DNA of 64,000 bases from Bacteroidota bacterium (GTDB taxonomy: Bacteria; Bacteroidota; Bacteroidia; UBA4408), in contig CAUJCU010000002.1 of assembly GCA_963169745.1 (NCBI GenBank), positions 496,001-560,000 of the forward strand, in the 5' to 3' direction. The notes under the pieces are model-generated. The model did no database searches. It was not told where the DNA came from and worked only from the letters and a program-made list of their open reading frames with translations. Positions within the stretch are counted from its first letter, which is position 1. Every line of letters starts with the position of its first letter. The position numbers and the translations under genes are program-made. Positions 18,221 to 27,213 of the stretch are shown one piece after another.

Positions 18221-20173
18221 ATGTTAAAAAATACACTTTTTTATCTTATGTTTTGCCTAATAACTTGTGTACAAGTTAGAGCTGATGAGCAACGTGAAAT
18301 AGATTCACTTGAATTGCTTTTAAAAAATAAATCAGCAGGTATTTATTTGGAGCCATTAAAAGATGTTAAAGGTATAGATACCTCAGAAATCAAAATTTTA
18401 CTACGGCTTTCAGAACTCTACCGTGAAAATAATCTCAATAAAGCTATTGATTACACCGCAATTGCTTACATTATTTCAAAAAAGATTAATTACAAACTAG
18501 GAATTGCCAAATCATTAAATTCTAAGGCAAGTAATTATTATTATCAATCAAACTACGAGGAATCCAATAAAACCTATTTAGAAGCAATTGCATATTGTAA
18601 AAAACATGCCTTATTTGAATTAATGGTAAAGTCCTATAAAGATTTGGGAAGCAATTACATTGAATTAGGAAAATATCCAGATGACTATAGCAATTATATG
18701 CTTGCTTTAAGGGCAGTCGAAAAGCACCATTTAACAAAGAGAAAAGCTGAAATAAGAGTGAGTTTAGGTTTATTTTATTATTACCAGCAAAAACTTGATT
18801 CAGCCTTATTGTATATTAAAAAAGCACAAGAAATTTTTATTCATAACAACAACTCTAAGGAAGTGATGCGTACTAATTTTTACATTGGTGCCATTTATTT
18901 CGCATGAAAACAATATAATGAAGCTATTTATCAATATAAGAATGCACTTGGCATAGCCAAAGAAATAAATAATTTGCCCAAAATTGCTGAAACATATAAC
19001 TACCTGTCAATGGTTTATATGAAAATGGAAAAACTAGATACCGCTTTGGCAATGCAGCTTAACGCATTAAAAATTAGAGAGCAATACAATAACATAAGTG
19101 ACCTGAATAATAGTTATAGCAGTCTGGGTATGATTTATTTTGCACGAGGAAATTACAAACTAGCCGACAAGTATCTGAAAAAAGCATTAGATAATGCAAA
19201 AATAGCAGGCAACTTGTTTACTATGAATAACTGTTATTTGTTTTTAATATCCAATGATAGTGCAATGGGCAATTATGCTTCTGCTCTCTCATATTTGAGA
19301 GAGCAGATTAAAGTAAGAGACAGTTTATATAATAAGGCTAACACAGAAAAAATTCTACAAACTAAAATACAATATGATTTCGATAAAAAAGAAGCTGTTG
19401 TAAAAGCACAGCAGGATCTTAAAGATGCCGTATCAAAAGTAAAAATTAAGCAGCAAAAAATTATCATTATAGCAATTCTTTTAGGGAGTAGCCTATTACT
19501 TATGGCATTATTATTATTCATTAATCGAAGAAGAAGTAAACATGCCCTAGAAGTGAATAAACTCGAAAATAAAACTTTACGTTCACAGCTCAATCCTCAC
19601 TTTATCTTCAATGCTTTGGCTTCTATCCAAAAATACATGAATGAAAACCCGGAAAAGGCTGAAAATTATTTGGCCAAGTTTGGAAAACTCATGCGTGAAG
19701 TGCTCGAAAATTCAGAGCGCGATTACATTACTTTAGATGATGAAATTGCTATGCTCAAAAAATATATGGATCTAGAGAAACTGCGTGTAAGCAATGGCTT
19801 TAATTATCAATTCAACATTGCTGAAGATATAGATACAGAAGCGTTTAAACTTCCTCCATTGTTGCTTCAACCCATTGTTGAAAACGCCATTTGGCATGGT
19901 GTTGCTAAAAGTGAATCATTAGGAGAAATTAATGTAACCGTTGAAAAGGAAAATGAATATATTAAAATTGAAGTTGAAAATAAATCTGAGTCTCCACCTA
20001 AAAATTTAATTGAAAGCACAGCCTCCGAAGCTGGGAAACGAAAGTCATTCGGACAACAAATTGTAAAAGAGAGATTGAGTTTATTATCTAAAGAAAAGAG
20101 CAAAAAATGTAAGATTGAAATGAATCCTACTCCCAAAGGCATGAAGGTAGAAATCCTAATTCCCCAAATTTAG
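18221..20173 (+). pseudogene. TPR-containing LytS-type sensor histidine kinase interrupted by an in-frame TGA
   Basis: The sequence encodes one kinase of 650 positions if the TGA at 18905-18907 (codon 229) is read through; both halves are in the same frame with no indel. Order: signal peptide (MLKNTLFYLMFCLITC...), about six TPR helix pairs (periplasmic, residues 40-370), a short coiled coil, one membrane helix (about 412-434), then the His_kinase domain with phospho-acceptor His460 in LRSQLNPHFIFNAL, an N-box (PPLLLQPIVENAIWHG) and a G-box (SFGQQIVKERLSLL). The stop falls in the loop between the two helices of a TPR (GAIYFA-stop-KQYNEAIYQYKNAL). All kinase motifs are intact. Without readthrough the first product is a 228-residue secreted TPR fragment, and the second could only start at an internal TTG (18974) or a later ATG, without a signal peptide. 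It could be a young pseudogene, a recoded gene or a sequence error. Partner regulator follows 13 bases downstream. Confidence 0.8.
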
Positions 20174-20186
20174 CCAAGCTCATTAT

Positions 20187-20936
20187 ATGATAAGAGTTAT
20201 TATAGTAGAAAACGAACAAGTAATTGCAGATAACTTTGTTAAGTTAATTAATAAATTATTTGATGATATCGAAATAATAGAAGTTTGCAACTCCGTAAGT
20301 CAAACAATAGTTTCAATAAAAAAGCATACTCCTGATTTGATATTTTTAGATATTGAACTAAATAATGGCGAATCAGGTTTTGATATATTAAAACAAATAC
20401 CGCAAATCAATTTTGAAATTATTTTTGCAACAGCGTATGATAAATATGCATTACAAGCAATTAAGTTCAGCGCCCTTGATTATATACTCAAACCAGTTAC
20501 TGAAGAAGATTTAACAGATGCCGTTTATCGCTTTAGACAGAAAAGAGGGACTATAAATACGCAACAATTGCAAATATTATTTAATAATCTTCAACGTGGC
20601 CCGGCAATGCATCAGGTGGCATTACCAACTATGAATGGGCTTGATTTTGTACCGGTTGATCATATAATTTATTGCCAAGGCGAAGGAAGTCAAACTGCAG
20701 CCTACCTCAAAAATCAAAACTTACCCACCATACTCAGTAAAACTTTAAAAGATTGTGAAGAGCTATTTCACAACAATGGCTTTTATCGCATCCATAAGTC
20801 GTACTTGGTCAATCTTAATCATATAAAAAAATACCTGAAAGGAAAAGACGGGCAGGTAATTATGAGCAATAATAAAACACTGGAAGTTTCACGTAATTAT
20901 AAAGATGCTTTTTTAGACCTACTCAGAAAAAGTTAG
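20187..20936 (+). CDS. LytTR-family response regulator
   Basis: A 249-residue regulator with a receiver domain (1-120) and a LytTR DNA-binding domain (about 145-245). The phosphorylation site is Asp55 in LIFLDIEL, with Thr82 (FATAY) and Lys102 (YILKPV) completing the switch residues; the acidic pocket is E8-N9-E10 rather than the usual two acids in a row. The LytTR part shows DHIIYCQGEGSQTAAYL, FYRIHKSYLVNLNHIKKY and the end EVSRNYKDAFLDLL. It is the cognate partner of the preceding LytS-type kinase and remains intact although that kinase carries a stop. Its target is unknown; the divergent adhesin gene is the nearest candidate. Confidence 0.9.
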   Translation: MIRVIIVENEQVIADNFVKLINKLFDDIEIIEVCNSVSQTIVSIKKHTPDLIFLDIELNNGESGFDILKQIPQINFEIIFATAYDKYALQAIKFSALDYILKPVTEEDLTDAVYRFRQKRGTINTQQLQILFNNLQRGPAMHQVALPTMNGLDFVPVDHIIYCQGEGSQTAAYLKNQNLPTILSKTLKDCEELFHNNGFYRIHKSYLVNLNHIKKYLKGKDGQVIMSNNKTLEVSRNYKDAFLDLLRKS

Positions 20937-21236
20937 GTTACATCAAGCAATAGTGTGCAAACACCTGCCACATACAACATTGAATGTTTATTAATAGTAC
21001 TTTTATAGAGAAACATCATTTGTGAATACAAGCTTTATTTATTTTCCATTTTCTTATTTTTTAAACTAAAGAAGGCTTGATTTTCTGATAGCTATTATAC
21101 ATCAATAAGCATAGCAATAAAAGAAGTAAAACTTGAGGCACAGCTATTTACCACTCAAGAACAATATTCAAAACAAGCAAAAAAGATTCACCATTGTGGC
21201 TATACATTTTTTATTTTTAATGAGCATAGGGGTGTA
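20937..21236. other. Spacer between the LytTR gene and the DUF2141 gene
   Basis: About 300 AT-rich bases between two convergent genes. A short forward frame that begins here and runs into the opposite strand of the DUF2141 gene has no recognisable features and is not called. No terminator hairpin with a T-run is evident. Confidence 0.5.
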
Positions 21237-21683
21237 TTATTTGGGCTGTATAAGTCGTACTTCAATATGTTGCGTATGTTTAAACTTAAAATGCGTTTCC
21301 TCAAATGATGGGGCTGAAATTATTGGTTTCTTATTATTTGAGAATGCGTATGGTTCTTCGGGGATTCCAAAAAGATTACGATTGCATACTCCATCACCGT
21401 TAACATCATGATACAAAGCCACGCTATAGTGTCCCTGTGGCAGGTTTGTAAAAACACAGGATAGGGCCTGTTGGTCAACCGGGATACGCACTTTTCGATA
21501 TGCCTTTTCATCAATTAAATAATCTTTTTTGTTGTTAAATATGGAAACTACAATAAAACCTTGTGTTTTTTTTATATTACTAACCTGAATAACTAATTGA
21601 GCGGGCTGTATCATTCCCTTAAACAATAATCCCATACTCATAAGCAGAATGATTGAGAAAGCCGAAAAAATCTTACATTTCAT
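21237..21683 (-). CDS. DUF2141 domain secreted protein
   Basis: A 148-residue exported protein (hydrophobic N-terminus FSAFSIILLMSMGLLF) of the DUF2141 family. Recognised by the run LVIQVSNIKKTQGFIVVSIFN and the hallmark ALYHDVNGDGVCNRNLFGIPEEPYAF, where the DxNxDG segment resembles a calcium loop. DUF2141 proteins are widespread in Bacteroidota and Proteobacteria and are of unknown function. It is a single gene, convergent with the response regulator and divergent from dnaG. Its own promoter was not identified. Confidence 0.85.
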   Translation of the reverse strand: MKCKIFSAFSIILLMSMGLLFKGMIQPAQLVIQVSNIKKTQGFIVVSIFNNKKDYLIDEKAYRKVRIPVDQQALSCVFTNLPQGHYSVALYHDVNGDGVCNRNLFGIPEEPYAFSNNKKPIISAPSFEETHFKFKHTQHIEVRLIQPK

Positions 21684-21852
21684 AAAAATGTATAAACGTA
21701 AGTTAAGTATATAAATTGTATAAAACGGATAAATTAAGTTTCTTAAATTTTATGGTTATGCCTGTTTATTTTTTACTGTTAATTAACAAGAGTATATAAA
21801 AGATTGTCCTTTAAAATAGCCTAAAATCGTTCTATAATCTTATTTTTGTAAT

Positions 21853-23817
21853 ATGATTCCGAAAGATACCGTTGCCAAAATTTTAGATGCAGCCGAAATA
21901 ATAGATGTTGTAAGTGATTTTGTAGCCTTAAAAAAACGTGGAGCTAATTATTTGGGTTTATGTCCTTTTCACAATGAGAAAGGTCCCTCATTTACGGTTT
22001 CGCCCGCTAAAGGTATTTTTAAGTGCTTTGGTTGTGGTAAAAGTGGCACCCCGGTTAACTTTATTATGGAGCACGAAGGCCTAAGCTATCCCGAAGCCTT
22101 GCGCTTTTTAGCACGGAAATATCATATCAAAATTGAAGAGATTGAGCAAACAGCCGATGAAATAAAAGAGCAAAATGCCAAAGAAAGCATGATGTTGCTT
22201 AGTGCTTATGCCCAACAACAATTTACAAAAAATCTTTTAGAAACAGAGGAAGGCAAAAGAATTGCTTTATCTTACTTTAAAGAGCGAGGTTTTTCTGTGT
22301 CCACCATAGAAAGATTTCAGTTAGGATATAGTTTAGAAAACCGAAAGGCCTTTTCTGATCAGGCATTAAAAGATGGTTATCTGATTGAGTATTTAGTAAA
22401 AACCGGATTAACCATAGAAAAAGAAGGGCGCTATTTTGACCGCTTTGCTGCCCGGGTTATATTTCCAATTCTCAACATCAGCGGGCGGCCTATAGCTTTT
22501 GGAGGGCGTATTTTGACAAACGATAAAAAGTTGGCCAAATACTTAAACTCTCCTGAAAGTGAAATTTACCATAAAAGCAATGTCTTATATGGTTTGTACC
22601 AGGCTAAAAAAAGCATTGTTGAACAAAACAACTGCTATTTGGTTGAAGGTTATACCGATGTGATCAGCTTATCACAAGCCGGAATTGAAAATGTAGTAGC
22701 ATCGGCAGGCACATCACTTACGGTTGATCAAATTCGCCTTATCAGACGCTTTACATCGTTGATTACCGTAATGTATGACGGAGATGCTGCTGGTATTAAA
22801 GCATCTTTTAGAGGTATTAATTTAATTTTAGCCGAAGGGCTTCAGGTTAAAGTATTGTTATTTCCGAATGGCGAAGACCCTGACTCATTTTCCAGAAAGC
22901 ATAGCAGTGACCATATACAGACTTTTTTACAGGAACAAGTTACCGATTTTATAAGTTTTAAAACAAAGTTATTGCTTGATGAAAGCAAAAATGACCCCAT
23001 AGCAAAAGCCCAACTAATACATGAAATTATTGAAAGTATTAGTCAGATACCCGATGTCATTGCCCGGTCTCTATACATTAAAGAATGTAGCCGTCTGATG
23101 CAGGTAGAAGAGCAAATGCTGATTCAAGTATTAAACAAAGCCCTATGGAAACAAAAAAGCAAAGACTTAAAAGAGTCCGAAGGCCATACTGATGTAGCTG
23201 CATTTGAACCTATTGTTACGCTTCAAAACAGTCAAGATCAAAAATATCTGGAACTTGACCTCATGGAACAAGAGGCCGAAATTATTCGCTTATTACTAAA
23301 CTATGGAAATCATGAAGTGGATTACAAAGAAGAATCTGAAGGTCAAGAAGTGAACTTTATTAGAATGCACCTCGCCTCATTTATATGTGGGCATTTGTCA
23401 CAAAATGGTATTGAGATGGAAAATCAAAGTTTTGCGACAATTTACAATACTTATTTTCAGAAAATGGAAGAATTCGGAACGATTCCAGATATACAAGAAT
23501 TTATTAGTCATGACAATGAAGAGATCAGAAATGCCGTTACAGAAGCGCTGGTAGAGCCCTATCAATTAAGCCCAAATTGGAAAAGCCGCTTCAAAATAAC
23601 ACCACGCGAAAAAGATACAGACTTACTGAAAGTTGCCGAGACAGCTATTGATAGACTAAAGCAAAAACACGTTATTAAGCATATTCACAGCCTCTATGAA
23701 AAAATTAAAACGTGTACAGATGAACATAAGTTGGAGGATTTGATGATTGATTTAAAAAAATACCAAGAATCGAAAGACCATTTTTTTAGAGAAACCGGTA
23801 CAATTATTTCACACTAA
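21853..23817 (+). CDS. dnaG: DNA primase DnaG
   Basis: A 654-residue replicative primase that makes RNA primers at the fork. The N-terminal CHC2 zinc domain shows C37-x2-H40 and C58-x2-C61 (LCPFHNEKGPSF...FKCFGCG); the TOPRIM core has E265 in VEGYTDVISL and the metal-binding D309-x-D311 in MYDGDAAG. The C-terminal 220 residues are a helical helicase-interaction region, poorly conserved as usual. The first ATG is only five bases after a TATTTTTG sequence, so the transcript start is uncertain. It is followed after 7 bases by lnt, suggesting an operon dnaG-lnt-SpoU methyltransferase. Confidence 0.95.
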   Translation: MIPKDTVAKILDAAEIIDVVSDFVALKKRGANYLGLCPFHNEKGPSFTVSPAKGIFKCFGCGKSGTPVNFIMEHEGLSYPEALRFLARKYHIKIEEIEQTADEIKEQNAKESMMLLSAYAQQQFTKNLLETEEGKRIALSYFKERGFSVSTIERFQLGYSLENRKAFSDQALKDGYLIEYLVKTGLTIEKEGRYFDRFAARVIFPILNISGRPIAFGGRILTNDKKLAKYLNSPESEIYHKSNVLYGLYQAKKSIVEQNNCYLVEGYTDVISLSQAGIENVVASAGTSLTVDQIRLIRRFTSLITVMYDGDAAGIKASFRGINLILAEGLQVKVLLFPNGEDPDSFSRKHSSDHIQTFLQEQVTDFISFKTKLLLDESKNDPIAKAQLIHEIIESISQIPDVIARSLYIKECSRLMQVEEQMLIQVLNKALWKQKSKDLKESEGHTDVAAFEPIVTLQNSQDQKYLELDLMEQEAEIIRLLLNYGNHEVDYKEESEGQEVNFIRMHLASFICGHLSQNGIEMENQSFATIYNTYFQKMEEFGTIPDIQEFISHDNEEIRNAVTEALVEPYQLSPNWKSRFKITPREKDTDLLKVAETAIDRLKQKHVIKHIHSLYEKIKTCTDEHKLEDLMIDLKKYQESKDHFFRETGTIISH

Positions 23818-23824
23818 ATTATAT

Positions 23825-25414
23825 ATGAAAGGTTTTTTATGGAGTTTATGTACAGGCTTATTGCTGAGCATGGCATGGCCCGTAAGTGGTTACTTCCCTC
23901 TTGTTTTTATTGCCTGGATTCCATTATTAAAAGCCGAAGCCGACTTAAACAGCCCTAATAAAACGCAACCCGTGTTTTATATGTATGCTTTTGCAGCCAT
24001 GTTGGTTTGGAATATCCTTACTACTTGGTGGATAAAAAATGCTTCATTTGGAGGGGCAATTTTGGCCATAACAGCCAACAGCCTATTAATGGCAATGATA
24101 CTTTACCTTTTCCACTTTGTTAAGGTAAAGAAAGGACCCGTTACAGGGTATATTGCTTTTATCGCTTTTTGGATAAGTTTTGAATATATTCATTTACAAT
24201 GGGATATTACATGGCCTTGGTTAACATTAGGAAATGTATTTGCCGGACATATAGAAATAATTCAATGGTACGAATTTACGGGAGTTTTTGGTGGTAGCTT
24301 ATGGGTATTAGGGCTAAACCTATTTATTTTTTTATTGATACAACATTGGCAGGAGCGCATTTTACGAAAAAAACTAAGTATCCTAATTAGTGTTCTGATT
24401 GTATTTCCTATAATGCTCTCATTAGCCATTTATAAGAGTTACGAAGAAGTACATAATCCCATGCAGGTAGTTATTGTACAACCCAATATTGACCCTTATA
24501 CCGAAAAGTTTGACAATATGACCTCGGCCGAACAGCTCCACAAAATGTTTGCTCTTACACAAGGGTTTATAAATTCTACAACCGACTACTTGATATGCCC
24601 TGAAACTGCTATTGTAGATTATATTGTGGAAGATCGCCCTGAGGAATCTGAAGATTTAAAAATTATTGATTCACTCTTACACCAGCATAAAAGGCTAAAC
24701 ATTTTGATAGGGGCTTCAACCCTTAAATTTTTTAAACCTAATGAACCGCTTTCGGTAACGGCACGTTCATACGGCAACGGAAATGAGTATTATGATTCGT
24801 ACAATACCGCTTTACAAACCGACACCTCAGGGCAGTTGCAGTTTTATCATAAATCAAAATTGGTACCCGGAGTAGAAAAAATGCCTTGGCCGGGTGTTTT
24901 TAAATATTTTGAGCGTTTTGCTATTGATTTGGGAGGTATAAGTGGCAGCTTAGGCATGCAAAAAGACCGAGTTGCCTTTTTTACAGCCAACAAAAAATTT
25001 GCTGCAGCTCCTATTATTTGTTATGAGTCTGTTTATGGCTCTTATGTAGGAGATTATGTAAAAAAAGGGGCTAATTTTTTAGCTATTATCACCAATGATG
25101 GTTGGTGGGGCGACACTCCGGGGTACAAACAGCACCTTAAGTACGGAGCCATCAGAGCCATAGAAACACGCAGATGCATTGTACGATCAGCCAATACCGG
25201 GATATCGGCTATAATCAACCAAAAAGGAGAAATAAAACAATTCACTGCATGGTGGGAAGAAGCTGTAATTACAGGAACAATCAACGTCAACAATAAAATT
25301 ACTTTTTATACACGCTTTGGCGACTATATTCCCTTATTTACCAGTATAATTTCAATAGTATTGCTGTTTTCCCTTTTTCTAAAATCCTACACAAAACTAA
25401 AAACACCTTTCTAG
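23825..25414 (+). CDS. lnt: Apolipoprotein N-acyltransferase Lnt
   Basis: A 529-residue inner-membrane enzyme that N-acylates the diacylglyceryl cysteine of lipoproteins, the final maturation step before sorting to the outer membrane. The N-terminal half has about six membrane helices; the periplasmic nitrilase-like domain carries the catalytic triad Glu260 (ICPETAI), Lys343 (FYHKSKLVPGVE) and Cys399 (PIICYESVYG), followed by the conserved NDGWWG and RAIETRR segments; one C-terminal helix follows. Presence of Lnt fits the many predicted lipoproteins nearby. Confidence 0.93.
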   Translation: MKGFLWSLCTGLLLSMAWPVSGYFPLVFIAWIPLLKAEADLNSPNKTQPVFYMYAFAAMLVWNILTTWWIKNASFGGAILAITANSLLMAMILYLFHFVKVKKGPVTGYIAFIAFWISFEYIHLQWDITWPWLTLGNVFAGHIEIIQWYEFTGVFGGSLWVLGLNLFIFLLIQHWQERILRKKLSILISVLIVFPIMLSLAIYKSYEEVHNPMQVVIVQPNIDPYTEKFDNMTSAEQLHKMFALTQGFINSTTDYLICPETAIVDYIVEDRPEESEDLKIIDSLLHQHKRLNILIGASTLKFFKPNEPLSVTARSYGNGNEYYDSYNTALQTDTSGQLQFYHKSKLVPGVEKMPWPGVFKYFERFAIDLGGISGSLGMQKDRVAFFTANKKFAAAPIICYESVYGSYVGDYVKKGANFLAIITNDGWWGDTPGYKQHLKYGAIRAIETRRCIVRSANTGISAIINQKGEIKQFTAWWEEAVITGTINVNNKITFYTRFGDYIPLFTSIISIVLLFSLFLKSYTKLKTPF

Positions 25415-25442
25415 TTTTTTCTAATATTAAACGTCAAATACT

Positions 25443-25985
25443 ATGAGAAAGTTAAGTAACTCAGAGCTTAATAGGAAAACGCCTGAGGCTTTTAAAAAGG
25501 CATTAAAAACCCCTCTAATTCTAGTTCTTGACCAAATACGAAGTCTTAATAATGTAGGCTCTGTATTTCGCACAGCCGATAGTTTTTTATTAGAAGGTGT
25601 TTATTTGTGCGGAATTACCGGAACTCCCCCGCACAAAGACATCTATAAAACCGCATTAGGAGCTACCGAAACAGTACATTGGAAGTATTTTAGCAGTACT
25701 TTAGATGCTGTAGAAAGTCTTAAAAGTAATGGATACCGAGTTTTTGCTTTGGAACAAGCCGAGAACAGTATTCTTTTACAGCATTTTAAAATAGAAAAAG
25801 AGCAAAAAACTGCTTTTATTTTAGGAAACGAAATATACGGAGTGGCACAAGAAGTTATACATCACTGCCACGGGGTTATAGAAATACCTCAATCAGGCTT
25901 TAAACACTCTTTAAATATAGCTGTGGCTACGGGAATTGCCTGTTGGGAAGTTTACCGGCAATTGCTCTTGCATGATGAATTATAG
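25443..25985 (+). CDS. SpoU/TrmH-family RNA methyltransferase
   Basis: A 180-residue SPOUT methyltransferase that would 2'-O-methylate a ribose in tRNA or rRNA using S-adenosylmethionine. Motif 1 is LDQIRSLNNVGSVFRTAD (catalytic Asn/Arg region), motif 2 FILGNEIYGVAQEV, and motif 3 IEIPQSGFKHSLNIAVATGIACWEV, together forming the knotted SAM site. The length is minimal for the family, with no extra RNA-binding domain, so the target base is not deducible. Last gene of the dnaG-lnt group, ending two bases before the convergent DAHP synthase gene. Confidence 0.88.
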   Translation: MRKLSNSELNRKTPEAFKKALKTPLILVLDQIRSLNNVGSVFRTADSFLLEGVYLCGITGTPPHKDIYKTALGATETVHWKYFSSTLDAVESLKSNGYRVFALEQAENSILLQHFKIEKEQKTAFILGNEIYGVAQEVIHHCHGVIEIPQSGFKHSLNIAVATGIACWEVYRQLLLHDEL

Positions 25986-25987
25986 TT

Positions 25988-27088
25988 TTAATTCTTACCT
26001 TTAGTTTCCGGATTTTCATTACCAAAACGGCTTTGCACTGTTATGGACTCGTCATGTATAATTTGATAAATAGCTTTAATAAAATTTTCGCTAAGTCCTG
26101 TTGTTTTTCCGTTTTGAATTTGCGACTGAAGCGTTTTTTTCCATCGGCTAAGTTGAAGTATGGCTATATTATGCTCAAATTTATACTGCCCAATTTCTTT
26201 AGAAAGTGCCATCCGTTGAGCTAAAAGGTTAACAAGTTCATCATCAATAATATCAATTTTATTACGTAAAATATTTATCTCTTCACATTTACGTTCCGAT
26301 TCTTCTTCTGATTGAGATACTCGGATATTAGAAATGAGTTGATGAAGCTCTGCAGGAGTAATTTGTTGCTGGGCATCGCTAAGTGCTTTAGCAGGTAGGT
26401 GGTGGGTTTCAATCATAAGCCCATCCATAGCCAAATCTATAGCCAATTGCGTAATATAAGGAATCAATTTTTTGTTTCCTGTAATATGGCTTGGGTCACA
26501 AAATAAAGGCAAGTGGGGTAATTGTGTTTTTAATTGGATAGGAATATCCCAAGCCGGATTATTTCTGAAGTCTCCATTTGAGTATTTGTGGAAGCCTCTA
26601 TGAATAGCCGCAACTAAATTTACTCCGGCTTGTTGAATACGTTCTATGGCTCCTATCCATAAGTTAATATCGGGGTGTACCGGATTTTTAATGAGTATAG
26701 GAATGTGACTCACTCCTTTCATAGCATGAGCTAATTCCTGCACTGAAAAAGGATTTACAACCGTGCGAGCTCCAATCCATAGGGCATCGGCCTGATGCTT
26801 TAAGGCTATTTCGATGTGCTGTGGAGTAGCCACCTCAACCATAAACCGCAATCCCGTTTGTTCGCGCATGGCTTTAAGCCAAGCAAAAGCTGAAACACCG
26901 GCTCCTTCAAAGCTACCCGGTCGTGTACGTGGTTTCCACACCCCGGCACGGTACAAAGCTTTAGGATAATGCTGGGCTATACCCTGGGCTGTTTCTAAAA
27001 CCTGCCTGGCACTTTCAGCACTGCATGGCCCTGCAATCAGAAAAGGCCTTCCGGACTGGTTTAACCAATTTAAAAAATCATTTTTCAC
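25988..27088 (-). CDS. Bifunctional DAHP synthase / chorismate mutase (type II)
   Basis: A 366-residue fusion that condenses phosphoenolpyruvate with erythrose 4-phosphate at the entry of the shikimate pathway and also converts chorismate to prephenate. Residues 1-255 are a KdsA-like/AroF type I-beta DAHP synthase barrel (LIAGPCSAES, RAGVWKPRTRPGSFEG, NPVHPDINLW, FCDPSHITGNK). Residues about 270-345 are a helical AroQ chorismate mutase (LRNKIDIIDDELVNLLAQRMALSKEIGQYK). In this fusion order, known from other Bacteroidota, the mutase domain often acts in feedback control as well as catalysis. It stands alone and no other aromatic-pathway gene is in the window. Confidence 0.92.
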   Translation of the reverse strand: MKNDFLNWLNQSGRPFLIAGPCSAESARQVLETAQGIAQHYPKALYRAGVWKPRTRPGSFEGAGVSAFAWLKAMREQTGLRFMVEVATPQHIEIALKHQADALWIGARTVVNPFSVQELAHAMKGVSHIPILIKNPVHPDINLWIGAIERIQQAGVNLVAAIHRGFHKYSNGDFRNNPAWDIPIQLKTQLPHLPLFCDPSHITGNKKLIPYITQLAIDLAMDGLMIETHHLPAKALSDAQQQITPAELHQLISNIRVSQSEEESERKCEEINILRNKIDIIDDELVNLLAQRMALSKEIGQYKFEHNIAILQLSRWKKTLQSQIQNGKTTGLSENFIKAIYQIIHDESITVQSRFGNENPETKGKN

Positions 27089-27213
27089 TTAGCGTACATT
27101 AATCATACTGCTGCTCATCAAAAAAAGCAATGTTATAAGCAGCTTAAACAGAAACAATAGGTTTAATTTATATCTATTTAGTAATCGGTTTTGATTTTTT
27201 TGGAGTATTCTAT

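Noticed and set aside
18905-18907. Recoding of TGA to tryptophan through a changed genetic code
   Set aside because: TGA serves as a normal stop in several other genes here, and the position is a variable TPR loop where tryptophan is not expected.
21133-21411. A 92-codon + strand frame with a hydrophobic stretch between the LytTR and DUF2141 genes
   Set aside because: Its second half overlaps the conserved DUF2141 coding sequence on the other strand, and no promoter or family pattern supports it.
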